Shown: piece after piece, positions 26,517-35,593 of the stretch
Layout of the letters: every line of letters begins with the position of its first letter
Numbering within the stretch: position 1 is the stretch's first letter
Origin: Acidobacteriota bacterium
Lineage (GTDB): Bacteria; Acidobacteriota; Aminicenantia; Aminicenantales; Saccharicenantaceae
NCBI GenBank assembly: GCA_014894455.1
Contig: JADBLN010000020.1
Location: 1-46,028 of the forward strand
Reading direction: 5' to 3'
Length of the DNA: 46,028 nt
Notes under the pieces: model-generated
The model's input: the letters and a program-made list of their open reading frames with translations, nothing else
What the model was told of the DNA's origin: nothing
Databases searched by the model: none
Position numbers and translations under genes: made by a program

Positions 26517-26640
26517 GTCAATGGACGAGCCTTCGCGGCGGAAGTGGACCGCGGCGCCCCGCCCGCCCCGGCCGCTGTGGCGTTTTCGTCCGGTTTCTGA
26601 GAAAATAGCGGCAGCGCCGGACGCCGAAAGGAAACCCGCG

Positions 26641-27156
26641 ATGGCCAAAACCCTCGTCACCTACTTCACCCGGACGGGCAACACGAAGCTCGTCGCCGAA
26701 GCCATCTTCGAAACCCTGCCGGGCGACAAGACGCTCAAGCCGATGGCCGAGGCGGGCGACCTCGGGCCCTACCAGCTCATCTTCGCCGGCTTCCCCGTCC
26801 AGACCCACAGCGTTCCCTATCCGGCGGAAATTTTCCTGAAGACGATCCCCGAAGGAAAAAAGCTCGCCCTTTTTTCCACCCACGGCTCGGTGACGGGAAG
26901 CCGGCTCTCCCGGGAAGCGCTCGAGTACGCCTCCGTCCTCATCGCCAAGGCCAAGCTCGTCGGGACGTTCTCCTGCCGGGGAAAGGTGTCGATGAAGGCC
27001 CTCGAGATCCTGATGCAATCGCCCGAGCACGAGGCCTGGGCCGACATGGCGGCCTCGGCGGCCACCCATCCCGACGCGAGCGACCTCGAGGAAGCCCGGG
27101 CCTTCGCCCGCTGGATCGTGACCATCAGCACTCAGGGTCACTACCAGGGGCTCTGA
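26641..27156 (+). CDS. Flavodoxin family protein
   Basis: MAKTLVTYFTRTGNTKLVAEAI...PYQLIFAGFPVQTHSVPYPAEIFLKTIPEGKKLALFSTHGS: FMN phosphate-loop S/TxTGNT pattern; RBS AAAGGA upstream. Confidence 0.9.
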   Translation: MAKTLVTYFTRTGNTKLVAEAIFETLPGDKTLKPMAEAGDLGPYQLIFAGFPVQTHSVPYPAEIFLKTIPEGKKLALFSTHGSVTGSRLSREALEYASVLIAKAKLVGTFSCRGKVSMKALEILMQSPEHEAWADMAASAATHPDASDLEEARAFARWIVTISTQGHYQGL

Positions 27157-27166
27157 AGCCCCCGGC

Positions 27167-28132
27167 TTAGCGCTCCGACGCCCGGATCCTCTCGAACCCC
27201 GATGCGTCGACGTAGCTCAGAGGTCCGTCTTTCTCCAGCTCGTCGAAGAGCAGGTTGAGTCCCAGCGTGTCGCTCGAGACGTGGCCGGCGATGATAACGT
27301 TCAGGTGGGCTTTCTTGGCGTTCTCGAGAGCCTCCTCGCTGATGTGCATCCCGACGATCGTACTCACGCCCGAGATGGCGTACTGCTCGTAGATCGTCTT
27401 GGCGCCCTCGGTCCCCCCGGTCATCTCCATGGAGATCTTCCCGCACCGGGCGTTCTCCGAACCGCTGACGATCTTCGGCCCTGCCATCCGCCGGACGGCC
27501 TTCCCGTATTCGGGGATCCTCTTCAGCGCGTCGACGGCGTCCTTGAGCCGCGCCGGTCTTTCTTTTTCGAACAGCGCGGTAAGGTAGGTGTTGACGCAGT
27601 TGTCGGCGGGTGTGTGGACGCACATCATCGGGAGGCCGAGGAGGCGGGCCGCGTCGACCGCCCGGTTGTGGTTCACCGGGAGGACGCGGCGTTCCACTTC
27701 GCCGATCCGCTTGTCCATGAGCTGTTCGGCGACGGAGATGTTGACGCCGAAGGCGGCCAGCATGTCCGACTGCAGGCGCATGACCTCGGGCAGCTGGGCC
27801 AGGGCGATGCCCTGGGGATGATGGGCGATGACCAGGTCGATCTTCTCGGCGCGGTCCCTGTTCAAGGTGTAGGCGAGGAGGACCTCGCCCACTTCCATGT
27901 CGATCCCGACGATGACTTTTTTGACCTCGGTCGCCGGGTCGCCGGCGAGGATCCGCGTGTCGGCGTACGGGTTGAACAGGCGGTCCTCCTCCCAGCCGTC
28001 GCGCTCATCCTCCTTGAGCTTCTTGGACTTCGTCCGTTCGTCGTCCAGGATCCTGCGGAGCTCCTTGGGGCCCCTCGGGTCGTTGGCCATGCCGGCGGCG
28101 ACGGCCTTTCTGTACAGTGTCTTGAGCTTCAT
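27167..28132 (-). CDS. Nif3-like dinuclear metal centre protein
   Basis: DLVIAHHPQG, NHNRAVDAARLLGLPMMCVHTPADNCVNTYL, GMHISEEALENAKKAHLNVIIAGHVSSDTLGLN; start ATG at 28132. Confidence 0.85.
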   Translation of the reverse strand: MKLKTLYRKAVAAGMANDPRGPKELRRILDDERTKSKKLKEDERDGWEEDRLFNPYADTRILAGDPATEVKKVIVGIDMEVGEVLLAYTLNRDRAEKIDLVIAHHPQGIALAQLPEVMRLQSDMLAAFGVNISVAEQLMDKRIGEVERRVLPVNHNRAVDAARLLGLPMMCVHTPADNCVNTYLTALFEKERPARLKDAVDALKRIPEYGKAVRRMAGPKIVSGSENARCGKISMEMTGGTEGAKTIYEQYAISGVSTIVGMHISEEALENAKKAHLNVIIAGHVSSDTLGLNLLFDELEKDGPLSYVDASGFERIRASER

Positions 28133-28146
28133 GGTCGGTTCCTTTC

Positions 28147-28773
28147 TTATTCGGATGAGAACTCGTCCTCGGGGAGGTTGTCCCTTGTCCAGACTTCCCC
28201 GAGCAAACCGAGCGCCACGGACCTGGATTCGCGGCCGAGAGCGAGCGCCTTCTCGTAGAGGGGGACCGATTCCGCCTCGCCCCAGTCCCGTTCGCCTCGG
28301 GCCAGGAGATGGCAGAGCCGGCAGGCCCCGAGACGCAGGATCTCGACCCCGGAAGCGAGGCCGGCCAGGCCCCCCTGGAGTTCGCGGCAGCCCATGAGGC
28401 TGCTCTCGAAAAAGCCCAGGTCGCGGGCCTCCCGGGCCCCGGCTTCGAAGACAAAGGCCGCTGTGCCGACGATCCGGGCGAGCCGAAAGAGTCTCTCTTC
28501 CGGTGAGCTTCCCGCCTTGCCGGATATCCACCGTTTCATGAGGTCGAGCCCGAGCCGGGGCCGGTAGAACGACGCCTCTTCGATGATCAAGACCCCTTCG
28601 CTCACGCCGGAGAACGCCGGAAATCCATCGCCACCCGGGGGGATCCTGAGATCCCGCAGGATCGACAGCGACGGCGAGGAAACACCCCGGCAGAGGGCCT
28701 CCCCCTCCCGGCGGAAGTAATCGCGGGCTTTTCTGCGGAGGGTTGTCTGCTCGTCCGTCCAGAACGCGTCCAC
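28147..28773 (-). CDS. Miniature acyl-CoA dehydrogenase-like protein (lacks middle beta-domain)
   Basis: 208 aa; N-term MDAFWTDEQTTLRRKARDYFRREGEAL resembles ACAD helix 1; C-terminal half IVGTAAFVFEAGAREARDLGFFESSLMGCRELQGGLAGLASGVEILRLGACRLCHLLARG resembles the ACAD C-terminal helical bundle. Confidence 0.65.
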   Translation of the reverse strand: MDAFWTDEQTTLRRKARDYFRREGEALCRGVSSPSLSILRDLRIPPGGDGFPAFSGVSEGVLIIEEASFYRPRLGLDLMKRWISGKAGSSPEERLFRLARIVGTAAFVFEAGAREARDLGFFESSLMGCRELQGGLAGLASGVEILRLGACRLCHLLARGERDWGEAESVPLYEKALALGRESRSVALGLLGEVWTRDNLPEDEFSSE

Positions 28774-28784
28774 GCGTTCCCCCC

Positions 28785-29957
28785 TCAGCGGGATCGGCCG
28801 CGGACGACACCGGCCGCTTCGAGCTCCGCCAGTTCCCGATCGGTGACGCCGAGTTCGCTCAGCACTTCAGCGGTGTGCTCGCCGTGCCCAGGGCATGCCG
28901 GACGCCCTTTTTCCCGCCTGTCCCGGAGCGGATGCCCCAGGAGAATATTGGCCTGTCCAACCGCGGCCGTTTCGATGACGAGACCGCGGTGCTTCACCTG
29001 GGGGTCGCTCAAGACCTCGTCGAGCGAAGGGACGATCTCGCAGCAGAAATCGGTGTTCCTGAGGAGTTCCGCCCATTCATCCCGGGTCCGGCCGGCGAAC
29101 AGGGCTTCGAGGAGGGCAAAATCCTCGGGGCGTTCGGAAAACTGGAGGGGGAGCAGATCTTCCCGTTCCGTCGCCCGGCAGAAGGCCTCCCAGAATTTTC
29201 TCTCCAGGGCGGCCAGGCAGACGTCCCGGCCGTCGCGGGTCCGGTAGACGTTGTAGCAGGGATGCTTGCCGGTCAGCGGCAGGCGGCCCCGGCCGCCCCG
29301 CTCCCCGGCGGCGTATTCGGCGACGGGCATGACCATCCAGGCGAGGGCGCTGTCGAGCATCCCGATGTCCAGGTAACGGCCCTCGCCCGTCCGTTCGCTC
29401 TCCCGGAGATAGGCCAGGATCCCGGCGGCGGCGTACATGGCCGAGCTCAGGTCGGCGATCTGGACGGGAGGGATGGCCGGAGCGGCGTCCGGGCGGCCGC
29501 ACAACCCGAGAATGCCGGAGCGGGCCAGGAAATCGAGGTCGTGGCCTGCGCGGTCCCGGTCCGGGCCGTCCTGGCCGAACCCGGAGATGGAGCAGTAGAC
29601 GACGCGTGGGTTGACCGCCTTCACCGCTTCGTAGCCGATGCCCAGTCGGTCGACCGTGCCCGGCCGGAAGCTCTCCACGACGACCCCGGCCGTCGCCGCC
29701 AGCCTCAGGAATAACTCGCGTCCGGCCTTGGTCTTGAGGTTGAGGGAGACGCTCTTCTTGCCGGGGTTCAAGGCCAGGAAATAAGCGCTCTGGCCGCCGA
29801 TGAAAGGGCCCATGGCCCGGATGTAGTCGCCGCCCTCGACGTCCTCGACCTTGACGACCTCGGCCCCGAGGTCGGCCAGCAGGAGCGTGCAGAAGGGCCC
29901 GGGCAGGAGCCGGGAGAGGTCGAGAACCCGGACACCGCGCAACGGCTTGTCATTCAT
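28785..29957 (-). CDS. CaiB/BaiF (class III) CoA-transferase family protein
   Basis: PLRGVRVLDLSRLLPGPFCTLLLADLGAEVVKVEDVEGGDYIRAMGPF...LNPGKKSVSLNLKTKAGRELFLRLAATAGVVVESFRPGTVDRLGIGYEAV. Confidence 0.95.
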   Translation of the reverse strand: MNDKPLRGVRVLDLSRLLPGPFCTLLLADLGAEVVKVEDVEGGDYIRAMGPFIGGQSAYFLALNPGKKSVSLNLKTKAGRELFLRLAATAGVVVESFRPGTVDRLGIGYEAVKAVNPRVVYCSISGFGQDGPDRDRAGHDLDFLARSGILGLCGRPDAAPAIPPVQIADLSSAMYAAAGILAYLRESERTGEGRYLDIGMLDSALAWMVMPVAEYAAGERGGRGRLPLTGKHPCYNVYRTRDGRDVCLAALERKFWEAFCRATEREDLLPLQFSERPEDFALLEALFAGRTRDEWAELLRNTDFCCEIVPSLDEVLSDPQVKHRGLVIETAAVGQANILLGHPLRDRREKGRPACPGHGEHTAEVLSELGVTDRELAELEAAGVVRGRSR

Positions 29958-30128
29958 GGTCTCCCCCCTATTTAGCAGAAAGGGACGGCCGGGTCAAACG
30001 CGGGGCCGCGGGGAAGCTCCTCCCGCCATTTGACAATCCCACGCTCCCTTATAATAATAGCAGGGTTGTCATATGGGCTTGGCCCTTTTTTACATGCCGA
30101 AAAAATAAAGCGAGGAGTTTTGGCGCGC

Positions 30129-31232
30129 ATGAGAGTAGAGATTGCGGGCACCGGAAAATGCCTGCCCGGGAAGGATGTCCCCGGCAGGATCGTGACCAAC
30201 GACGAGATCGTCCGGATCCTCCTGTCGCACAAGGCGATCAAGCCGGGGACCGACAGGCCCTGGCTACCCGAGGAGCTGACCCCGCAGAGGATCGTCGACC
30301 TCGTCGGCATCCGGGAACGTCAGTGGGTCGATAACAGCGTCAACACCTCCGACCTGGCCCTCGTCGCGGCCGAAAAAGCCCTGGCCGAGGCCGGAATCGG
30401 CTGGCGGGACATCGGCATCCTGGCGGTCGGAAGCTCGACGCCCGAGGCCATCTTCCCCTCGACGGCCTGCATGGTCCTGAACAAGGCCGTTCAGAAGAGA
30501 ACGGCGTCCGGAGAGTGGGAGGCCAAGGACGCCAAGACGATCCTCCGGATTCCGGCCTTCGACCTCCTGGCCGCGTGCACGAGCGGCCTTTATGCGATCG
30601 ACCTCGTCCGCAAGCACCTTCTCTTCGAAGAGACCGAGGCCGAGTACGGCCTGGCCATCGGCTCCGAGGTCCTCAGCCGGCTCCTCGATTTTTCCGACAC
30701 CAACGCCGACCTCTGGGGGGACGCCGCGGCAGCCGTCGTCCTGAAAAGGACCGCGGGGACGTCCGGGATCATCTGTTCCGAAACGGGCACGGACTCCTGG
30801 GGTATCGAGACCGCGTACAGCGCCGGCAAGGACACGCGATATCACGAAACCCCGGTCCATCCGAACATCGCCATCCGCGGGCATGACATCCAGAAATTTG
30901 TCCTGAAGATCATCCCCGAGCTGATCATGAGGACGATCGATAAGGCCAACCGGATCCCGGGCAAAACCCGGGACATCGCATTGAGCGACGTGGACCTGTT
31001 CATCTGCCACCAGGCTAACGCCCGGATCTTCGCATTCCCGGCGAAAAAGCTGGGCATCCCCCTCGAAAAATTCTACGTCAACGTCGATCGCCGGGGCAAC
31101 TGCTCCTCCGCATCGGTCCTTCTGGCCTTGCGCGAGGCCGTCGAAGAAGGCAGGGTAAAGAAGGGCGACCTGGTCATGCTCCTGGGCTTCGGCGGCGGAC
31201 TAACCTGGGCCTCGATGCTGGTCGAGTGGTGA
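30129..31232 (+). CDS. 3-oxoacyl-ACP synthase III-like (FabH/KASIII family) protein
   Basis: MRVEIAGTGKCLPGKDVPGRIVTNDEI; Cys in LLAACTSGLYAIDLV, His in LFICHQANARI, Asn in VDRRGNCSSASVLLAL form the Cys-His-Asn triad. Confidence 0.9.
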   Translation: MRVEIAGTGKCLPGKDVPGRIVTNDEIVRILLSHKAIKPGTDRPWLPEELTPQRIVDLVGIRERQWVDNSVNTSDLALVAAEKALAEAGIGWRDIGILAVGSSTPEAIFPSTACMVLNKAVQKRTASGEWEAKDAKTILRIPAFDLLAACTSGLYAIDLVRKHLLFEETEAEYGLAIGSEVLSRLLDFSDTNADLWGDAAAAVVLKRTAGTSGIICSETGTDSWGIETAYSAGKDTRYHETPVHPNIAIRGHDIQKFVLKIIPELIMRTIDKANRIPGKTRDIALSDVDLFICHQANARIFAFPAKKLGIPLEKFYVNVDRRGNCSSASVLLALREAVEEGRVKKGDLVMLLGFGGGLTWASMLVEW

Positions 31233-31483
31233 TGGGATTTTTTCGTTTCGTCCTCTTCCTCTTCCTCGCCTACGTCGCCTTCCTGTTCGTCCGGATCTAT
31301 CTGGGCTTGAAGCGCGCCGGACAGCGGCCGCGGCAGGCCCCGCGCCAGGTTCGGGGAGAGATGGTCAAGGACGAGGTCTGCAACACCTACATCCCCCGCG
31401 AGGAAGCCCTGACCGAAGTCCGCGACGGCGTCGAGCGCTACTTCTGCTCCGAGGAGTGCCGCCGGAAATCCAAGCAGAACTGA
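31232..31483 (+). CDS. Small single-TM protein with C-terminal Cys motif (PP0621-like)
   Basis: MGFFRFVLFLFLAYVAFLFVRIYLGLK...MVKDEVCNTYIPREEAL...RYFCSEECRRKSKQN; TGATG overlap with the upstream KASIII-like gene. Confidence 0.75.
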   Translation: MGFFRFVLFLFLAYVAFLFVRIYLGLKRAGQRPRQAPRQVRGEMVKDEVCNTYIPREEALTEVRDGVERYFCSEECRRKSKQN

Positions 31484-31496
31484 CCGCGGCGACGGC

Positions 31497-31790
31497 CTAT
31501 TCGGGAAGAAAGACGACCTGGAAATCGCGGAACTCGCCCGTCGAAGCCTCGTGCCGGACGTCGAAGCTGTCCACCCGGGCCAGGCGCGGCCCCTCCCGGA
31601 GGCGCCCCAGGAAAGCTTCGATGTTCTCCCCCGACCCCTCGGCCAGGACCTCGACCCGGCCATCCGGGAGGTTGCGGGCCCAACCGGTGATCCCCATCCT
31701 GCCGGCGAATTTCTCCGCGAAGAAACGGTAGGCGACGCCCTGGACGCGGCCGCCGGCGAAGACGCGCACTCTGACTAGGTCCGATCCCAT
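31497..31790 (-). CDS. acyP: Acylphosphatase
   Basis: RVRVFAGGRVQGVAYRFFAEKFAGRMGITGWARNLPDGRVEVLAEG: canonical GxVQGVxxR and GWxRNxxDGxVE motifs. Confidence 0.95.
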   Translation of the reverse strand: MGSDLVRVRVFAGGRVQGVAYRFFAEKFAGRMGITGWARNLPDGRVEVLAEGSGENIEAFLGRLREGPRLARVDSFDVRHEASTGEFRDFQVVFLPE

Positions 31791-31800
31791 GCCATTTTCC

Positions 31801-33354
31801 CTAGCGGATCCTTTCGTGGCCGTGCTTTTTCAGGTAGGCGCGCCAGGTTATCGCCCATTGGGCCGGGTCGTCGAACCAGCCCGGGTCGATGCGATGGACG
31901 ACGCTGTTATAGGGCGCTCCCTTGACCTTGGCCGGGTCGGTATAGGCTTCTTCGGCGATCTTCTCCAGGGCGGCCAGGTACTCGTCGATCTCGGCCTTGG
32001 AGTAGGACTCCGTCGGCTCGATGGTGAACGGCTCGGGGACGATGAACGGATGATGGCTCGACCAGAGATGGAATCCGAAATCGGCCATCCGGAGAGTGAC
32101 GTCCTCGGTCGTGACGCCCGTGTCCGCGTGGAGCTTTTCCCAGCTGTAGCGGACTTGTTCGATCCGGTGCCGGCCCGGAGCGAAAGGAGCGCTCGCCCCC
32201 CGTATTTTCTTGACCTTGGAGAGAATGTAATTGTTGTTGAGCACGGCCACGTTCGCCACTTCCCGCAGACCTTTTTCGCCGAGACTCATGACCCACGCGT
32301 AGGCCTTGAGGACCGCCGGGAAAACGCCGTGAAAGCTGCGGACCTTGCCGATCGTGCGGGCCAGGTCGTAATGGAGGACATAGCGCCCGTCGGCGGTGCG
32401 ATCGACGATGGGGACGGGAAGAAAATCGGCGAGCCGGACGGTGACGCCGAGCGCACCGCAGGCTGGACCGCCGCAGCCATGGGGCGTCCCGAACGTCTTG
32501 TGGAGGTTGAAGAAACACATATCGAAACCCGCCTCGCGGGCCCGGGTGACCCCCAGGATGCCGTTGGCATTGGCCTGGTCGTAGCCGCACAACCCTCCGG
32601 CCCGGCGGACGAGGGCGGTGATCTCGTCGATCTTCGGGTTGAAGATGCCGGTGTCCTCGGGGTTCGTGATCAGGACGCCGGCCGTCCTGCCGGAGACGGC
32701 CTTTTCCAGGGCCTCGAGGTCGGGCAGGCCGTCTTCAGTCTGGCGGATGGTGATGACCTTGTAGCCCTTGACCGCCGCCGCGGCAGCGTCCGAAGGGTGG
32801 GAGAAGATCGTCGTGATGATCTCGTCGCGCGTTCCCCCTTCCCCGCGCGATTCGTGCCAGGCCTGGATGATCGAGACCATGGCCAGGATGGCCGCCGAGC
32901 CCGAGGCCGGCTGGAACGAGAAGCGGTCGAGGCCGGAAACCTCGCGGAGGAAGAGGTCCAGACCGTGGAAGATCTCCAGGGCGCCCTGGACGGTGCTTTC
33001 ATCCTGGAGCGGATGGAGCTCGGCGACCTTGGACGAGGCGGCCAAGACGTCGTTGACCTTCGGACTGTACTTGACCGTGCACGTCCCCTGCCCAATGTCG
33101 ACGTTGAGGTCGGCCCCGAGGTTTTCCTGGGATAGCCGCAGATAGTGTTTGAGGACGCGCATCTGGGAGATTTCCGGAAGGGCCGGAGGGGTCTTGCGGC
33201 GGAGCGCTTCGGGAACGGCCGAGATCCCGTCCCCGACCGCGTCGGACACGGCTTTTTCCGCCGGCGGCACGAGGATCCCCCTTTCGCCCGGCGTGCTCAG
33301 CTCGAAGATGACCTCTTCGTCCCACTTGGCCTGATGGAAAGCGCGGACTCTCAT
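31801..33354 (-). CDS. gcvPB: Glycine dehydrogenase (aminomethyl-transferring) subunit 2
   Basis: LRLSQENLGADLNVDIGQGTCTVKYSPKVND; GSAAILAMVSII; PLP Lys motif FFNLHKTFGTPHGCGGPACGALGV. Confidence 0.95.
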   Translation of the reverse strand: MRVRAFHQAKWDEEVIFELSTPGERGILVPPAEKAVSDAVGDGISAVPEALRRKTPPALPEISQMRVLKHYLRLSQENLGADLNVDIGQGTCTVKYSPKVNDVLAASSKVAELHPLQDESTVQGALEIFHGLDLFLREVSGLDRFSFQPASGSAAILAMVSIIQAWHESRGEGGTRDEIITTIFSHPSDAAAAAVKGYKVITIRQTEDGLPDLEALEKAVSGRTAGVLITNPEDTGIFNPKIDEITALVRRAGGLCGYDQANANGILGVTRAREAGFDMCFFNLHKTFGTPHGCGGPACGALGVTVRLADFLPVPIVDRTADGRYVLHYDLARTIGKVRSFHGVFPAVLKAYAWVMSLGEKGLREVANVAVLNNNYILSKVKKIRGASAPFAPGRHRIEQVRYSWEKLHADTGVTTEDVTLRMADFGFHLWSSHHPFIVPEPFTIEPTESYSKAEIDEYLAALEKIAEEAYTDPAKVKGAPYNSVVHRIDPGWFDDPAQWAITWRAYLKKHGHERIR

Positions 33355-34748
33355 CGGAGGACCTCCTCCAGGCTCAGGACGAGCCTGTCGATGTCCCCCG
33401 CCGCGTGGATCTCGGTGACACAGTACAGGGCGCAGCCGGCGAGCCCCGGGAAATCGACCGACAGATCCCGCCCGGCGAAGATGCCTCGCTCGAGGAGGGC
33501 CTGGTTGACGGCCGCGACCGTTTTTCCGCTCCCGGAGAAGTCCACGACGAACTCCTTGAAATGGGGCCCCCTGAAGCGGGGCGCCTTGACGCCGGGCAGG
33601 GCGGCGATCCTCTTCATGGCGTACTGGGATCTCTGGAGGATGACTTGCCCGAGGTCGGCCATCCCCCGGGGACCCATGAGGGCGAGGTAGACGCCGGCCG
33701 TGATGCCCCAGAGGGCGGCGGCCGTGCCCACGAATTCTTTGCCCTTCTCCCGGACGCCGAAGGACGTCCTGTCGTAGGCGACGTCGCCGAAGCCATACTC
33801 GCCCGGGACGGAGGTCCGGGCGATGCCGAAGAGGCGTGACGGGTATTCCATAACGAACCGTTCTTCGTCGCGCGTGGCGATAAACCCGGCCTGTCCGCCG
33901 CCGAAGTTCATGTGGATCCCGAGGGGCTGGATGTCGCCGCAGACGATGTCGGCCCCGTAGCGGGACGGGGGTTCGAGGACTCCCAGGGAACTGGGGTCGG
34001 CGCCGACGACGCAGAGCCCGCCGCGGCCGTGGGCCAGGTCGGCGATCCGCCGCCCCTCGGTCTCGAGAAAGCCGAGATAGGAGGGATTTTCGAAGTAAAC
34101 GGCCGCCGTTCGATCCGTGAACTTGGCCGCCAGGTCGTCGAGGTCCATCCGGCCCGTCTCCGGGTCGTTCGCGACCGTCGTGACCGTCATCACGCCCCGG
34201 CAATAATTTTTCATGGTCAGCAAGCGGTCGGGCCCGGTCGTCCCGGCGACCAGGACCTCGTCCCTTTTCGTTATCCGGCCGGCCATCCGGACCGAGGTGC
34301 TCGCCGCCTGGCACCAGTCGAAGGTGGGCACGTTGACGACGTCCATGTCCAGGAGCTCGGCCATCAGGCTCTCGTATTCGAAGAGGGCCTGGAACCGGCC
34401 GTGGTCTTCGTAGGGCTCGCCGGCGTAGGCCGTGAGAAATTCGGACCGGCGGTTGATTTCGTCGCAGACCGCCGGGACGTAGTGGGGCCAGCAGCCCCCG
34501 CCCAAAAAACACAGGCATTCCGCGGCGGAGCGGTTCTTCGAGAGGACCGCTTCGACGTGCCGCTTCAGGGCGCCCTCCGCGGCCAAGGGTTCGGGGAGGT
34601 TCATCCGGCCCCTGAAACGGAGGCGCTCCGGGATGTCGGCGTAGAGCTCGTCAACGCTCGTCACGCCGATCTCGCGGAGCATCCGCGCCTTGACCGCGGG
34701 GACGGAATTCGGGATGTAGGGGTGGACGAAGGGTTTTTCGTCACTCAT
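33351..34748 (-). CDS. gcvPA: Glycine dehydrogenase (aminomethyl-transferring) subunit 1
   Basis: MSDEKPFVHPYIPNSVPAVKARMLREIGVTSVDELYADIPERLRF; CLCFLGGGCWPHYVPAV; ATGA overlap with gcvPB. Confidence 0.95.
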   Translation of the reverse strand: MSDEKPFVHPYIPNSVPAVKARMLREIGVTSVDELYADIPERLRFRGRMNLPEPLAAEGALKRHVEAVLSKNRSAAECLCFLGGGCWPHYVPAVCDEINRRSEFLTAYAGEPYEDHGRFQALFEYESLMAELLDMDVVNVPTFDWCQAASTSVRMAGRITKRDEVLVAGTTGPDRLLTMKNYCRGVMTVTTVANDPETGRMDLDDLAAKFTDRTAAVYFENPSYLGFLETEGRRIADLAHGRGGLCVVGADPSSLGVLEPPSRYGADIVCGDIQPLGIHMNFGGGQAGFIATRDEERFVMEYPSRLFGIARTSVPGEYGFGDVAYDRTSFGVREKGKEFVGTAAALWGITAGVYLALMGPRGMADLGQVILQRSQYAMKRIAALPGVKAPRFRGPHFKEFVVDFSGSGKTVAAVNQALLERGIFAGRDLSVDFPGLAGCALYCVTEIHAAGDIDRLVLSLEEVLR

Positions 34749-34784
34749 GCGCACCTCCGGAAAAACGACGTTCAAGGGGACGTT

Positions 34785-35567
34785 TCAGGCGATGCCGCCG
34801 CCGTCGACGACGAGGAAGGCGCCGGTCACCCATTTCGAAAGGTCGCCGGCGAAGAAGAGAACCGCGTTGGCAACGTCCCCGGGCGTCCCGACCCGGGCCA
34901 GGGGCCGGCGGGCGGCCTCGGCCATGAACTCCGCTTCGTCGCGGCCGGTCTGGGCACACTCGCTCCGGAGCAGGGGCGTGTCGACGTCGCCGGGACAGAC
35001 GCAATTCACCCGGATCCCCTGCGGGCCGTGATCGATGGCCATGGCCCGGGTCATGTTGAGGATGCCTCCCTTGGCCGCGCAATAGGAGACGGCGTTGGGG
35101 CCGCCCTTGAGGGCCCAGCCGGAGCCCATGTTGATGATGCTTCCGTCCCCGGCGCTGGCCATATGGGGGATGACGTGGCGCGAAAGGAGGAACGTGCCCT
35201 TGAGCATGACGTCCACGGCCCGGTCCCATTCGCTCTCGGCGCAGTCCACCGTGTTCTTGCGGACGACCAGGCCGGCGTTGTTAAAGAGGATATCGACGCG
35301 TCCGAACGCGGCCACGGCATTCTCCACGGCAAGCCTGCAGTCGTCGTTCGAGCGGACATCGCAGTGGATGAACAGGGCCCGGCCGCCGGCCGCGTTGATC
35401 TCGCTTGCGGCCTGACGTCCCCGCTCCTCGTCGACGTCGAGAAGAGCCACCGCGCAGCCGAATTCAGCCAGTCGCCGGGAAGTCTCCCGGCCGATGCCCG
35501 AGGCCGCCCCGGAGACGACGGCGACGCGGCCGTCGAGGGAGAGGATTTCGAAGGCCTTGGTGTTCAT
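34785..35567 (-). CDS. SDR family oxidoreductase
   Basis: GRVAVVSGAASGIGRETSRRLAEFG (TGxxxGxG-type), NNAG (LFNNAGLVV), SYCAAKGG (YxxxK). Confidence 0.94.
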   Translation of the reverse strand: MNTKAFEILSLDGRVAVVSGAASGIGRETSRRLAEFGCAVALLDVDEERGRQAASEINAAGGRALFIHCDVRSNDDCRLAVENAVAAFGRVDILFNNAGLVVRKNTVDCAESEWDRAVDVMLKGTFLLSRHVIPHMASAGDGSIINMGSGWALKGGPNAVSYCAAKGGILNMTRAMAIDHGPQGIRVNCVCPGDVDTPLLRSECAQTGRDEAEFMAEAARRPLARVGTPGDVANAVLFFAGDLSKWVTGAFLVVDGGGIA

Positions 35568-35593
35568 GGATGCACGCTCCGGGGCGAAGGGGA

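Noticed and set aside
27167-28810. 547-aa Nif3 'fusion' ORF
   Set aside because: Upstream part is the wrong frame of the mini-ACAD gene; Nif3 homology begins at ATG 28132.
31801-34518. 905-aa single ORF covering gcvPB plus upstream sequence
   Set aside because: The N-terminal ~388 residues are out-of-frame reading of gcvPA; true gcvPB starts at ATG 33354 overlapping the gcvPA stop.
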